Source of the DNA: Chitinophagaceae bacterium
GTDB lineage: Bacteria; Bacteroidota; Bacteroidia; Chitinophagales; Chitinophagaceae
Assembly (NCBI GenBank): GCA_021151685.1
Contig: JAGKWS010000003.1
Coordinates: forward strand, 1 to 64,000
Direction: 5' to 3'
DNA length: 64,000 nucleotides
The position numbers and the translations under genes were made by a program. The notes beneath the pieces were generated by a model, which was not told where the DNA came from, searched no databases, and saw nothing but the letters and a program-made list of their open reading frames with translations. Below are positions 9,085-19,271 of this stretch, one piece after another (position 1 is the stretch's first letter; each line of letters starts with the position of its first letter).

Positions 9085-9902
9085 TGGCTGAACAGAGTAA
9101 TATAAGAGAAAAATTCCGGTCATCATTCTGGTTCAATTTTGCTGTGGTTGCCTGTTTGGCCATGCTGCTGTATGTATTATTCTTTGCCTCGCTGCATTGT
9201 GTAACCAACCATGGCCGCGAAGTACTGACACCAGATGTAGGAGGGAAAAAAGCCGACAGTGCCATAGCCATATTGCATGCCATGAAGTTTGATGTGGAAA
9301 TAGACTCGACCTACGAGCCTACCATGCGCCCGCTGACGGTACTGAAACAAGTGCCGGACACAGGGTCGCTGGTAAAGGAAGGTAGAACCATCTTCCTCAC
9401 CATCAATATGCTATTACCGCCGAGGGTGCCCATGCCAGCAATTAAGGACCTTTCGTACCGTAGTGCTGAAATGATACTACGCAACAACAAGCTGATGGTG
9501 GGCGACACCAGCTACAAAGCCGATATTGCCAACGGGGCAATACTGGAAGTTCGTTACAAAGGCAGTGTTATTGCCCCCGGTACCCCTATACCACAGGGTA
9601 GCCGTATAGATCTGGTAATAGGTAATGGCCTTGGCAATACAGAATGGGACGTGCCCAATGTTACCGGCATGACGGTAGATGAAGCACTGGTGATATTATC
9701 GCAATTCAATTTGCAACCGATGCTGGTACCCGCCAGCCAGATGGAGCAAATAAGTGATACCCCATCGGCTATTATTACCGACCAAAGACCAAGACAGTAT
9801 AACGATGCCGGTGCTATGAACCGGATAAAAATGGGTGAATTTATAGACCTGCAAATAATGCAAAGACCTGCACCCGAAGATATATACCAAGGCAAACAAT
9901 AG
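9084..9902 (+). CDS. PASTA-domain membrane protein
   Basis: 272 residues: a short cytosolic tail, one transmembrane helix (about residues 15-38, WFNFAVVACLAMLLYVLFFA), then three PASTA repeats (about 45-110, 112-180, 185-255), each with the D(V)xG(K)xxxxA start and a P-D-x-G-type second half. PASTA modules bind peptidoglycan fragments or other wall ligands outside the membrane, usually on Ser/Thr kinases or PBPs. Here there is no kinase or transpeptidase domain. Coupling to ddl through a shared A in TAATG supports a cell-wall role. Confidence 0.88.
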   Translation: MAEQSNIREKFRSSFWFNFAVVACLAMLLYVLFFASLHCVTNHGREVLTPDVGGKKADSAIAILHAMKFDVEIDSTYEPTMRPLTVLKQVPDTGSLVKEGRTIFLTINMLLPPRVPMPAIKDLSYRSAEMILRNNKLMVGDTSYKADIANGAILEVRYKGSVIAPGTPIPQGSRIDLVIGNGLGNTEWDVPNVTGMTVDEALVILSQFNLQPMLVPASQMEQISDTPSAIITDQRPRQYNDAGAMNRIKMGEFIDLQIMQRPAPEDIYQGKQ

Positions 9903-9954
9903 AATGACTGTAAAATGCGTTTTATAAGTTGCTCCAACAAATGAACATACACAG

Positions 9955-11838
9955 GTGACAACCAGAATAATAGGGATACTATGGATATTGCTGCTATGTA
10001 GTGGTGCGCCTACTCATGCACAGGAGCATGAAGACCACCTGAATTATAACGCGGCATTGTTTCATGCTTTTCCGCAACAGAGTATGGGGCTGGCTGCTAA
10101 AAAAACTGCTGCTGCGGAACCATTGCCACTACCGTTTTTTGAAGATTTTACCAATTATGGAGTTTTCCCCGACCAGGCACGGTGGACAAACTATCAGGTG
10201 TATGTGAACAACCGCATGTGCTCGCGCCCGGTGAGCCGAGGTGTAGCAACCTTTGATGCGCTGGACTGGAGGGGAATACCCTACGATTCGTTCAGCAATG
10301 CCAATTTCCGGTATGCCGACTCGCTGACATCGCAACCCATAAACCTGAGCTTGAATGTGGTATCGCCGGCAGATAGTGTGTATCTCAGCTTTTACTACCA
10401 ACCACAGGGTACGGGGTTCTATCCATTGCCACAAGACTCGCTGATGCTTTTTCTGAAAACCCGATTTGGTGGGTATGTAAAGGCATGGTCTATACAGGGG
10501 TCGGCATTGAAACCATTTCAGCAGGTAATGATACCCATTACAGACTCAGTATACTTCGATAGCTTTTTCCAGTTTACATTTATCAACAAAGCAGCCTTGT
10601 TTTGGGCCGATGCTATATGGAATGTAGACTACATAAGACTGGGTGCGGGCCGCAACCTGTATGATACACTGGTAAGCGACATTGGGTTCACTTCAGATCC
10701 TTCGTTTATGCTGAACGACTACACCTATATGCCTTACCGGCAATTTTTTGCCAGCCCTGCGGCCGAAAGGGCCCCACAATACACGTGTAGCCTGCGCAAT
10801 AACTACTTTGTACCACAAAACTTTAATACCGCCTACACGGGCACGGCCCAGCCATTAGGTACATTGCTAAAGCCAGCGGTGTTTGCACCTGCATCATTAA
10901 CCGCCCGCACCACCCAACAACTCACCTACCCACCCTACATATCGGTAATACCTATATCCAGTATTGGCTATTACGACAAGGTGAGCTTTCAGAATCGCTA
11001 CTTCATAGAATCGGTAAGTGCAGACGACCCTACCGGAAATGATACTGTTGTTCGCGAGCAGATATTTGACAACTATCTGGCATATGATGATGGTTCTGCC
11101 GAGAAGAGTTATTATCTATCTCTGTACCCTACACTACCCGGCCGTATTGCTACCGAATATCACCTGAACAGACAAGACAGCATGCAGGGTATGGCTATAT
11201 ACTTTGGCCGCCAAGTACCATTTGCCTTTAACAAGGGGTTCGATATACATGTATACAGCTCGCTGGCGGGTGTGCATGGAATGCCGTCTGATGTACTGCT
11301 GTACAAGCGTGAATTTTGCCAACCCGGCTATGCCGATACCATTAACAACTTTTGGGTATACCGCTTTGAAGAACCTCTGCCTCTACCGGCAGGCACTTTT
11401 TTTGCGGGCATTTTTTTACCGGCCGAAAGTGGCAGTGATAGCCTGTACATAGGGCTGGATGTGAACCGGGTAGGCGGCAATCATACATGGTTCAATGTTA
11501 CATCGGAATGGAAACCATCGCAAGTGGGTGGTGCCCTGATGATGAGACCACTATTGGGGCTGCCCATAGCAGGAAGCAGCGTGCCCAACCAACCTGCGGC
11601 AGCGATGAACTGGGAAATGTATCCCAATCCGGCAAAGGATGTACTGACTGTACGCCATCCCGGCGATGCGCCAGCCTCGTGTATCATTACCGACGTGCAA
11701 GGGCGTATTGTAGTGCATCAGCAACAAATTCGGTCATCGGCCAGCATATCTATAGAGCATCTGATACCGGGCATATACTTTGTGCGTCTGCTGGCGGGCG
11801 ATATGGTATACACCACACAAAAACTGATAAAAGAATAA
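9955..11838 (+). CDS. T9SS type A sorting-domain secreted protein
   Basis: 627 residues from a GTG start that gives a complete signal peptide (MTTRIIGILWILLLCSGAPTHAQ). A short ATG frame at 9941 overlaps it out of frame and encodes only five residues. The central part is beta-rich and contains the FFEDFTNYGVFPD segment seen at the start of many T9SS cargo proteins. The last 80 residues form a type A sorting domain (WEMYPNPAKDVLTV ... GIYFVRLL ... QKLIKE). It should cross the outer membrane by T9SS. It lies between the PASTA gene and a rhodanese gene, all on the plus strand. No enzymatic motif seen. Confidence 0.85.
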   Translation: MTTRIIGILWILLLCSGAPTHAQEHEDHLNYNAALFHAFPQQSMGLAAKKTAAAEPLPLPFFEDFTNYGVFPDQARWTNYQVYVNNRMCSRPVSRGVATFDALDWRGIPYDSFSNANFRYADSLTSQPINLSLNVVSPADSVYLSFYYQPQGTGFYPLPQDSLMLFLKTRFGGYVKAWSIQGSALKPFQQVMIPITDSVYFDSFFQFTFINKAALFWADAIWNVDYIRLGAGRNLYDTLVSDIGFTSDPSFMLNDYTYMPYRQFFASPAAERAPQYTCSLRNNYFVPQNFNTAYTGTAQPLGTLLKPAVFAPASLTARTTQQLTYPPYISVIPISSIGYYDKVSFQNRYFIESVSADDPTGNDTVVREQIFDNYLAYDDGSAEKSYYLSLYPTLPGRIATEYHLNRQDSMQGMAIYFGRQVPFAFNKGFDIHVYSSLAGVHGMPSDVLLYKREFCQPGYADTINNFWVYRFEEPLPLPAGTFFAGIFLPAESGSDSLYIGLDVNRVGGNHTWFNVTSEWKPSQVGGALMMRPLLGLPIAGSSVPNQPAAAMNWEMYPNPAKDVLTVRHPGDAPASCIITDVQGRIVVHQQQIRSSASISIEHLIPGIYFVRLLAGDMVYTTQKLIKE

Positions 11839-11839
11839 C

Positions 11840-12142
11840 ATGACACAAATTACCGCTGCCGACCTGAAGGGCCGTGTAGAAGCTGGCGAAAAGCTGAACA
11901 TAATAGATGTACGCGAACCAGCAGAATATGCTGAAAGTAACATGGGTGCAAAGCTGATACCGCTGGGGCAGATAATGAGTATGCAAATAGATGAGCTGGA
12001 GGACCTGCGTAACGAAGAGATCATTATTCACTGCCGCAGTGGTGCCCGTAGTATGCAAGCCTGCGCTATGCTGGAGCAAGCAGGTTTTACGAACGTTGTG
12101 AATGTAACAGGTGGCATACTGGCTTGGCAGCAACTATCTTAG
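11840..12142 (+). CDS. Rhodanese-like domain protein
   Basis: 100 residues, a single rhodanese domain with no signal peptide, so cytosolic. It has the N-terminal NIIDVREPAEYAESN motif and the active-site loop HCRSGARS with Cys65. Such proteins carry a persulfide on the Cys for sulfur transfer. It starts 1 nt after the preceding stop, so it is co-transcribed with the T9SS gene, although the two functions have no evident link. Confidence 0.92.
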   Translation: MTQITAADLKGRVEAGEKLNIIDVREPAEYAESNMGAKLIPLGQIMSMQIDELEDLRNEEIIIHCRSGARSMQACAMLEQAGFTNVVNVTGGILAWQQLS

Positions 12143-12161
12143 ACTAACAGTACAACAACAC

Positions 12162-12899
12162 ATGAAATACTTTATTGCATGTGCAGCATCCATAATACTG
12201 ATGGGTAGCTGCAATTCTGTGTATGCGCAATACTCCGATTCTGTGCATCATTATGTGGGCATTGCATCGACAGGAACACTGAACAAAACCACCAAAACGC
12301 AGGCATTTGTACTTAACAACTCGGTGAAACTGGGATTGAGGAAAAAGAGCATTGCTGCCAACTTATATTCGTCCTGGCTGTATGGCGAACAACAAAAAAG
12401 CCAAACCAATAACGACTTTATTACCACTGTAGATTTCAATTTGTATAAAACCTTCCCACGGTTTTATTATTGGGGGCTGGGTAACTATACCTCCAGCTAC
12501 TCGCTGAAAATAATAGACCAGTACCAGGGCGGTGCGGGCGTAGCCTACAATGTCTTTGACAGAAAAGACCTGTGGCTGAACGTGAGCGATGGGTTGATGT
12601 ACGAAAACAGCAATATACTAATTGCAGATTCTACAAACCGATACAGCACATGGCGCAACTCGCTGCGCCTGTCGTTCCGGGTGGTGATACAGAAATCTAT
12701 CACGCTGAGTACTACCACATTTTATCAGAATTCGCTTTCTGACAGGACAGACTACATTTTACGGTCTAATGCGGCCATGAACATCAAGATACTAAAGTGG
12801 TTATCTATGTCGGCTACGTATACCTACAACAAATATAGCCGCACCAACCGAGAGAATACAATACTGAACTATGGCCTTACGATAGACAAGTACTTCTGA
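12162..12899 (+). CDS. DUF481-family outer-membrane protein
   Basis: 245 residues. Start at 12162 chosen for its signal peptide (MKYFIACAASIILMGSCNSVYAQ); an upstream in-frame start would overlap the rhodanese gene. The rest is a predicted 12-strand-type barrel with VHHYVGIASTGTLNKTT near the start and YLF/YGLTIDKYF at the end, resembling DUF481 (YdiY-like). Last gene of the plus-strand run that begins at ddl, convergent with menG. Role unknown. Confidence 0.72.
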   Translation: MKYFIACAASIILMGSCNSVYAQYSDSVHHYVGIASTGTLNKTTKTQAFVLNNSVKLGLRKKSIAANLYSSWLYGEQQKSQTNNDFITTVDFNLYKTFPRFYYWGLGNYTSSYSLKIIDQYQGGAGVAYNVFDRKDLWLNVSDGLMYENSNILIADSTNRYSTWRNSLRLSFRVVIQKSITLSTTTFYQNSLSDRTDYILRSNAAMNIKILKWLSMSATYTYNKYSRTNRENTILNYGLTIDKYF

Positions 12900-12920
12900 T
12901 ATCTTACGTTGCCTGCTGGT

Positions 12921-13676
12921 CTATTTTCGGGTAGCCGTGTACAGGGTGGTTACACCAAATGTAAGCGGGCGGGCCTTAGCCGCAGTGAAGCCACAACGGG
13001 TGAGTATGGCACAAAACTGCTCACCATCGGGGAATGCCTGTACCGACTCGGGCAAGTAGGTGTATGCACGGCTGTGCTTAGACACCATACGCCCTATAAG
13101 GGGCAGCATGTACTTGAAATAGAAGCCATATAACTGCTTAATTGGGAAATTACGTGGCTGAGAGAATTCGAGAATGGCCAACTGACCACCGGGCCTCATG
13201 ACACGCTGCATTTCGGCAAGGCCAGTCTCCAAATGTTCGAAATTACGGACACCGTAGGCACACATTACTGCATCGAAGCGGCCATCCTCGAATGGAAGAT
13301 GTTCGCTATCGGCCTGCATCATTTCTATGCGGGGCGACAGTTGCTGGTTGCTAATTTTCTTTTTGCCTTCCTCCAGCATCTCCCGGGCTATGTCGGCACC
13401 AATGATTGTGGCCTGTGGTATCGCTTTTGCGGCGGCTATGGCAAGGTCGCCGGTGCCGGTTGCTACGTCCAGTATACGCTTGGGCTGAACCGACTGTACT
13501 ACTTTAATTGCTTTTTTTCGCCAAGTACGGTCTATCCCCATCGACAAAAAGTGATTGAGAAAATCGTAATGACCAGCAATATTATTGAACATTTCTGCTA
13601 CCTGTTCCTTCTTGCTTTGTACCGATGTGGCATCGGGTAGCACAGCACCTCGCTCATTCTGTATACCTGGCTGCAT
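12921..13676 (-). CDS. menG: Demethylmenaquinone methyltransferase
   Basis: 251 residues. It methylates demethylmenaquinone with S-adenosylmethionine, the last step of menaquinone synthesis. Family signatures: FNNIAGHYDFLNHFLSMGID, WRKKAI, the SAM loop ILDVATGTGDLAI, and QRVMRPGGQLAILEFSQP. The ATG at 13676 (MQPGIQ) is used rather than the GTG at 13700. The promoter -7 box ends only 7 nt before this ATG, so the mRNA may be leaderless. The UbiE name also applies, but Bacteroidota use menaquinone. Confidence 0.94.
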   Translation of the reverse strand: MQPGIQNERGAVLPDATSVQSKKEQVAEMFNNIAGHYDFLNHFLSMGIDRTWRKKAIKVVQSVQPKRILDVATGTGDLAIAAAKAIPQATIIGADIAREMLEEGKKKISNQQLSPRIEMMQADSEHLPFEDGRFDAVMCAYGVRNFEHLETGLAEMQRVMRPGGQLAILEFSQPRNFPIKQLYGFYFKYMLPLIGRMVSKHSRAYTYLPESVQAFPDGEQFCAILTRCGFTAAKARPLTFGVTTLYTATRK

Positions 13677-13682
13677 AGAGTG

Positions 13683-13715
13683 CAAAAGTACAGATAACAC
13701 ATGTACCCAAGCAAA
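13683..13715 (-). promoter_or_regulatory. Promoter of menG
   Basis: Minus strand: TTTG (13712-13715), 21 nt, TACTTTTG (13683-13690). Both elements are exact. The box ends 7 nt before the ATG, which implies a leaderless or nearly leaderless message. Confidence 0.65.
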
Positions 13716-13783
13716 TTATCGGTGTACTATCCCTTCATATTTTGCTATGGGTATATTACAAGAATGTCATGAAATTATTATCG

Positions 13784-13791
13784 TAATTTTG
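13784..13791 (+). promoter_or_regulatory. Candidate -7 element for Ig-repeat gene
   Basis: TAATTTTG is an exact TAnnTTTG match. No good TTTG lies at the -33 distance. A small hairpin (GTGCG, 4-nt loop, CGCAC; 13807-13820) would sit near the 5' end of the leader. Confidence 0.4.
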
Positions 13792-13843
13792 TGTAACATC
13801 AAATAGTGCGATAGCGCACCAATTCACCACTCAAAACACGCAT

Positions 13844-16453
13844 ATGCACAAAAATCTATTCATATTCAAAAAGTACACAGCCGGGTTATTTACCAGCATT
13901 GTGGCTTCATTACTGGGCACTACAGGTGTCATGGCCACGCCCATGAGCATTGTAATGCCCAGCAGCACCAATGTATGCCTGAACTATGCACCGGGTGGGG
14001 CATCGCCCTTCTGGCAAACCATCAATGATTTTGGCTTAGACGAGTTATCTACCGGCGATATAGGCAATAGCGCAGGTGCGTTCTCGGTATCGTTAACTAT
14101 TAATGCCCCTACCGGCTGGGAGTTTAATACCGGTGTTTCCCCAACAATCGCTGTTACAGCGGGTGGCAATCTGGCAACTACAGCTACTATCACTTCTCTT
14201 ACATCGGGTACATTAACCTTCAGCATTGCGGGTACAGGCAATAATCTGCACGATGCGCTTTCTGTCTCTGGCTTGCAAATCAGACCCAATTCGGCTTCCT
14301 CTACTACCGGAGATTTGTCTGTAAGTGTTGCCAGCGGCACTATACTGTCTCTTACCAATGGCGAAACAGCGGCAACCGTAATGCCACTGACACCAATAGC
14401 AGGTACCGCTACCGCTGCTATAAATGCAAGTGCGACATCGGTATGTGCCGGTACTTCTGTTACATTCTCGGCCAATACTACCAATGCGGGCACCAGCACG
14501 TTGTACCAATGGAAAATAGATGGCAATAATATAAGCGGTGCCACATCGGCCACCTATTCATCAACCGCAATAACAGACGGTGACGAAGTGACCGTTATGA
14601 TACAGGGAAATGAATGTATCAGCAATCCGAATGCACTATCGGCAGGTACCGAAATGGAAATAAAAGCACTACCCACCCCCATAACGGGCAATACCGGTAT
14701 TTGTGTGGGTGCCTCTGTTACTTTTGGCAGCTCGCCTGCGGCTGGAACATGGACATCTGACAATAGTGTGAAGGCCACTGTAAATGCTACTACAGGCGTA
14801 GTAAGTGGCATCAGTACAGGCACTGCCAACATATCGTACCATAGCACCAATGGCTGCTATGCATCGGCTGTGGCCACAGTAATAGCCACACCTGCCGCTA
14901 TTACCGGCACCAACAACGCTTGTGTGGGTGCTACCCAAACGCTTGCGAGCGCAACACCCGGCGGCACATGGAGCAGCGATAATACTACGGTGGCCACTAT
15001 TGGCACCGGGGGGGTGGTAACGGGGGTATCTTCGGGTACGGCCAACGTTACGTATACAGTGGTGCCGGGTTGTGCCACAGCAGCGGTTTTCACTGTAAAT
15101 GCGGTACCGGCTGCATTCAACGTTACCGGCACTGGTAGTTACTGTGCGGCCGGCGGCGGATTACCGGTAGGCCTCAGCGGGTCTGAGACGGGTGTTACTT
15201 ACCACCTGTACAATGGGGCAACGCTGGAAGGCACATTAACCGGCACTGGTGCGGCCATGGTGTTTGGTGCATACACCACCGCCACTACCTACACCGTACA
15301 AGCTACCAACACACTATTGTGTAGTACTGCTATGACGGGCGATGCCACCATTACCATTTTGCCTATGGTAACGCCAGCAGTAACCATAGGTGCTACACCG
15401 GGCGATACTGTTTGTAGCGGCACGGCAGTAACATACAATGCCAACCCTATAAACGGTGGCACGTCTCCTGTGTTTGTATGGCGCGTCAATGGGGCTCAGG
15501 TAGGCACCGGCAACACTTATAACTATACACCAACGGATGGTGATTGGGTGCAGGTGACGCTGATAAGTGATGAAGCGTGCCCCTCTCCTTCTCAGGTATC
15601 CGACAATTTGACAATGGTAGTGATACCCAGTCTAAGCCCTTCTGTAACCATCAATGCCACCAGTAGTTCGGTGTGTCAGTATTCTCCGGTTACATTCAGT
15701 GTGTCGTCATTTACCAATGGCGGTACCGCACCTGCCTTTACATGGGTTATTGACGGTATTTCTACCGGAATTACCGGCAATTCATATACTTACATGCCGG
15801 CAGATGGAGATACCATTACCGCACGCATCAGCAGCAACTACCGCTGCCCGCTTGTCAATAATGTGCCCAGCAATGGTATAATAATGAACGTAGACAGTAT
15901 GTACCTGCCCATAGTAGATATTACTACCAATACAGGGCTATACACACGTACCGGCAAGATGGTTACTTTTACGGCAAATGTTTCTAATGCCGGCGCAGCC
16001 ACGCCCAACTATCAGTGGTTCAAAAATGGCAGAGCCCTGAATGGTGAAATAAGCAACACATACACTACTGCAACCATTGCCAATAACGACTCGGTATCTT
16101 GTGTGGTATGGGCGGCTGGTTTATGCTCCAGCGGTACGCCGGGCTTCAATTCGGTAAAGATGACCGTAACCACCGGCATAGACGATATTGCCACAAACAA
16201 TACAGGCATCACCCTGTTGCCCAACCCTAATAATGGTACGTTTGTAATAAAGGGTGATTTCAGTGCGGTTGGAGGTGACAACGTAACAGTAACCGTTACC
16301 AATGTTATTGGTCAGTGCATTTACAGCACCAGCGCAATACCCAACAATACAGAAATAAGCATTGGGGCAGCAGACCTGGCCGATGGTATGTATCTGCTAC
16401 AGGTACATGGTGCCGGCATAGGTGCTACTACACGCCTTGTTATAAAGCATTGA
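13844..16453 (+). CDS. T9SS-secreted Ig-like repeat protein
   Basis: 869 residues. The N-terminus has a hydrophobic signal stretch (about residues 12-28). Beyond it: a unique N-terminal beta domain (about 30-185), then an array of Ig-like modules of two types. One type carries 'YQWKIDGNNISGATSATY...' (Ig/PKD-like; at least four units, including the last before the tail). The other is Big2-like, 'GGTWSSDNTTVATIGTGGVVTGVSSGTANV' (at least two units). The last 80 residues are a type A sorting domain (LLPNPNNGTFVI ... GMYLLQVHG ... RLVIKH). It is a probable surface adhesin. The Big2-type units closely resemble those of the 20798-24634 gene. Confidence 0.85.
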   Translation: MHKNLFIFKKYTAGLFTSIVASLLGTTGVMATPMSIVMPSSTNVCLNYAPGGASPFWQTINDFGLDELSTGDIGNSAGAFSVSLTINAPTGWEFNTGVSPTIAVTAGGNLATTATITSLTSGTLTFSIAGTGNNLHDALSVSGLQIRPNSASSTTGDLSVSVASGTILSLTNGETAATVMPLTPIAGTATAAINASATSVCAGTSVTFSANTTNAGTSTLYQWKIDGNNISGATSATYSSTAITDGDEVTVMIQGNECISNPNALSAGTEMEIKALPTPITGNTGICVGASVTFGSSPAAGTWTSDNSVKATVNATTGVVSGISTGTANISYHSTNGCYASAVATVIATPAAITGTNNACVGATQTLASATPGGTWSSDNTTVATIGTGGVVTGVSSGTANVTYTVVPGCATAAVFTVNAVPAAFNVTGTGSYCAAGGGLPVGLSGSETGVTYHLYNGATLEGTLTGTGAAMVFGAYTTATTYTVQATNTLLCSTAMTGDATITILPMVTPAVTIGATPGDTVCSGTAVTYNANPINGGTSPVFVWRVNGAQVGTGNTYNYTPTDGDWVQVTLISDEACPSPSQVSDNLTMVVIPSLSPSVTINATSSSVCQYSPVTFSVSSFTNGGTAPAFTWVIDGISTGITGNSYTYMPADGDTITARISSNYRCPLVNNVPSNGIIMNVDSMYLPIVDITTNTGLYTRTGKMVTFTANVSNAGAATPNYQWFKNGRALNGEISNTYTTATIANNDSVSCVVWAAGLCSSGTPGFNSVKMTVTTGIDDIATNNTGITLLPNPNNGTFVIKGDFSAVGGDNVTVTVTNVIGQCIYSTSAIPNNTEISIGAADLADGMYLLQVHGAGIGATTRLVIKH

Positions 16454-16477
16454 TAGCAGATGTGATAATAAAGTATC

Positions 16478-16512
16478 AAAAAAGCAGTTGCCCCCGCGCA
16501 GCTGCTTTTTTT
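16478..16512 (+). terminator. Intrinsic terminator after Ig-repeat gene
   Basis: A 14-bp stem (A6-GCAGTTGC pairing with GCAGCTGC-T6, one G-U pair) around a 6-nt loop, followed by a T run. Confidence 0.8.
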
Positions 16513-16574
16513 GTATATAGGTATTACCGCCACCTATCTGCGTTTTGTAGAAATTGGCCGTTCTTTGTACTACC

Positions 16575-17693
16575 ATGATTGAAGGCAACATTCTTTTCTC
16601 TATCATCCGTATACTACTCTACCCCATAGCACCACTGTATGGTGCCATGGTATGGCTGCGCAACCGCATGTACGACAGCGGTCTGTTTTCGTCTATCCGC
16701 TTCAGCGTGCCGGTCATCAGTATCGGCAACCTGTCTACCGGTGGCACCGGCAAAACACCGCATGTAGAATACCTCATTCGTTTGTTACAGTACCAGTATA
16801 GGGTGGCCACCATGAGCCGTGGTTATAAACGCCGTACACAGGGCTTTCTGATAGCAGGCACCGAAACCGATGCCACCCGCATAGGCGACGAACCAATGCA
16901 GTATCATCTGAAGTATCCCTACATTACCGTGAGTGTGGCCGAAGACCGCATGACTGGCATACCGGCATTGCTGCAAAACCGCCCACATACCGATGTGGTG
17001 ATACTGGATGATGCCTACCAACACCGGTCGGTAAAACCGGGCCTGAATATCCTCATCACCGACTATTCGGCCCCCTACTACAAAGATCATATTCTACCAT
17101 TTGGCAACCTGCGCGAAAGTCGCTCGGCATCGAAGCGGGCCGATGTAATCATTGTATCGAAATGCCCTGACAATATGACCCGCCAGCAGGCCGAAGAAAT
17201 GAGGCAACAACTGAAGCCATTGCCTCACCAACAGGTCTTCTTCACCGGGCTGCATTACAACGCACCTTACCAGTTTTTTGGCAGCGAGCCTGCGGACATT
17301 GCCGGCAAACATGCGCTGCTGGTGTGTGGCATAGCCCGGCCCGAGCCTTTAGAATCGTTCATTCGCAAGCATGCAGCCGGCATTCACACCCTGCCTTACA
17401 AAGACCATCATTACTTTAATCAGGACGATTTGGAAGAAATGAAAACAACCCTTGGCAACTGGAAGGTGGAAAACAAGATAATAGTGACCACCGAAAAAGA
17501 TGCCACAAGACTGCGCCTGCATGCCGATACATTGGCATCGTGGAATGTGCCTATAGTTATAATGCCGGTGGAAGTACATGTATTGTTTGGTATGGGCCCA
17601 CAACTGGACATGATAATAAACGGATATATAGACCGTACCATGGCCGAAAATCAGGAGGCATTTGCCGGCATGGGCAATTATCCGCCCATGTAG
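16575..17693 (+). CDS. lpxK: Tetraacyldisaccharide 4'-kinase
   Basis: 372 residues. It phosphorylates the lipid A precursor at the 4' position on the inner membrane. It has an N-terminal membrane anchor (LFSIIRILLYPIAPLYGAMV), the SIGNLSTGGTGKTP P-loop (Gly56-Thr61), the SRGYKRR motif, ILDDAYQHR, and FGNLRES. The ATG at 16575 is preferred over a TTG seven codons upstream. It ends 15 bp from the convergent permease gene. Secure. Confidence 0.95.
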   Translation: MIEGNILFSIIRILLYPIAPLYGAMVWLRNRMYDSGLFSSIRFSVPVISIGNLSTGGTGKTPHVEYLIRLLQYQYRVATMSRGYKRRTQGFLIAGTETDATRIGDEPMQYHLKYPYITVSVAEDRMTGIPALLQNRPHTDVVILDDAYQHRSVKPGLNILITDYSAPYYKDHILPFGNLRESRSASKRADVIIVSKCPDNMTRQQAEEMRQQLKPLPHQQVFFTGLHYNAPYQFFGSEPADIAGKHALLVCGIARPEPLESFIRKHAAGIHTLPYKDHHYFNQDDLEEMKTTLGNWKVENKIIVTTEKDATRLRLHADTLASWNVPIVIMPVEVHVLFGMGPQLDMIINGYIDRTMAENQEAFAGMGNYPPM

Positions 17694-17708
17694 CGCATGC
17701 TCGCAATC

Positions 17709-19055
17709 TTACATGTCTGACAAGCTGGTGCTGTCTGTTATTTTGTTGCGCACAAAAAACGCCAGTGTACCACTTACCACTACGCCTACAGCCAATAACT
17801 GGTATTTGGTTTCGTTGGTAAAGAAGATGAACAACCAGATAAATATGCTGAGGATGGCTGGTATAGGGAAGAGCGGCATACGGAATGGGCGTTCATCGTT
17901 GGGATATTTATAATGCCACACCATAACCCCAACGGCCTGCGATACAAACTGAATGAGGATGCGCATCATGAGGATGGTAGTAATGGCCTCGCCCAACCGG
18001 TATGTGAGACTGAATACAAACCCTACGGCACCAATGGCCAGCAACGAAACATGCGGAAAATGATGTTTGGGATGCACCTTGGCAAATATGCTGAAGAAGT
18101 CGCCATTGAGTGCCGCCGCATATGGAATACGGGAGTAGCCCAATATGGCCGAGAATAGAGATGCCATGGCAATGATGAGGATAAGTGCCGTAGCCACAAG
18201 CCCTACGGTATGGCTATTGTAAATACGTTCGAAGTAGAGACTGGCTACAAAATCGGACGCGGCAGCCTCTTGCCATGGCAATACGCCTACTACCGCAGTT
18301 TGCATACCCAGATACAGGATGGCGATACCCGTTATAGACAGCAACATGCTGCGCGGGATGTTTTTTGCGGGATTCTTGATTTCGCCACCCAGATGGCATA
18401 CATTATAGTAGCCCAGATACGAATATACAGCACTGAGCGAAGCCCGGCCAAGTGCTGCAAACAAAAGCATTCGGGTGCCAAAACCATCTACAGACCAGTT
18501 GAAAGCCTGTTGTGGGTGAAAATGCCCTATGGCCGAAAAAATGAGCCAAAGAATAGTACCCCCTGTTATTATCCAGAGCACTACCGATATTTTACCTATG
18601 CTCCCAATCTTTCGGTATAGCAGGGTTACCAGTAGTATCACCAGCCCGCCACTGACGGCCTTACGCCCTACATCGGAAAGTGGCACCAGAAACGAAGCAT
18701 ATTTTGCAAAACCGATGGCACCACTTGCAATAACCAATGGGGCCTGTATGGTTGTTTGCCAGATGAACAAAAACGCCATGAGCCTACCCCATTTTGCCCC
18801 AAACAACTTTTGGAGAAATACATAACTACCGCCAGCTTGTGGCCATTTCGCCCCCATCTCGGCCCATACAAGCCCATCCATATAGGCCAGTAAGGCACCC
18901 AGCAACCATGCAAAAACGCTGGCAGGCCCCTGCATGAGCCCAATAATGGCAGACAATGTGACAAATGGGCCAATACCCACCATGTCTATCATATTGATGG
19001 CTGTAGCCTGCGTAAGCGACAACTCTCTGGTAAGCGATGGTTTCTCTGAAGTCAC
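17709..19055 (-). CDS. APC-family amino acid permease
   Basis: 448 residues with about 12 transmembrane helices. The first helix region NMIDMVGIGPFVTLSAIIG and the following WAEMGAKWPQAGGSYVFL are typical of amino acid-polyamine-organocation transporters. It probably imports amino acids with protons. The start is a GTG; no ATG lies upstream in frame and the N-terminus looks complete. It is convergent with lpxK and divergent from the lipoprotein gene at 19272. Confidence 0.85.
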   Translation of the reverse strand: MTSEKPSLTRELSLTQATAINMIDMVGIGPFVTLSAIIGLMQGPASVFAWLLGALLAYMDGLVWAEMGAKWPQAGGSYVFLQKLFGAKWGRLMAFLFIWQTTIQAPLVIASGAIGFAKYASFLVPLSDVGRKAVSGGLVILLVTLLYRKIGSIGKISVVLWIITGGTILWLIFSAIGHFHPQQAFNWSVDGFGTRMLLFAALGRASLSAVYSYLGYYNVCHLGGEIKNPAKNIPRSMLLSITGIAILYLGMQTAVVGVLPWQEAAASDFVASLYFERIYNSHTVGLVATALILIIAMASLFSAILGYSRIPYAAALNGDFFSIFAKVHPKHHFPHVSLLAIGAVGFVFSLTYRLGEAITTILMMRILIQFVSQAVGVMVWHYKYPNDERPFRMPLFPIPAILSIFIWLFIFFTNETKYQLLAVGVVVSGTLAFFVRNKITDSTSLSDM

Positions 19056-19243
19056 CTCTTGTGTTTCGGCACAAGGTACAACATAGCATTTGTAATGCTG
19101 AGATGGTAGTAGTTACCTCTGTTATACTCAGTGCCGGCATAGTTGTGTGGCCCGCAACCCAAAACAATGCATCAAATTATCTGGTTTAACATTTCACATA
19201 CACTTTTGAGAAGGCTGTCATTTCCTTTTTTGAAACAGGTAAC

Positions 19244-19251
19244 TACATTTG
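19244..19251 (+). promoter_or_regulatory. Candidate -7 element for lipoprotein/barrel pair
   Basis: TACATTTG, exact, 20 nt before the ATG at 19272. No correctly spaced -33 box. Confidence 0.35.
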
Positions 19252-19271
19252 CGTTACAAAAACATAACAAA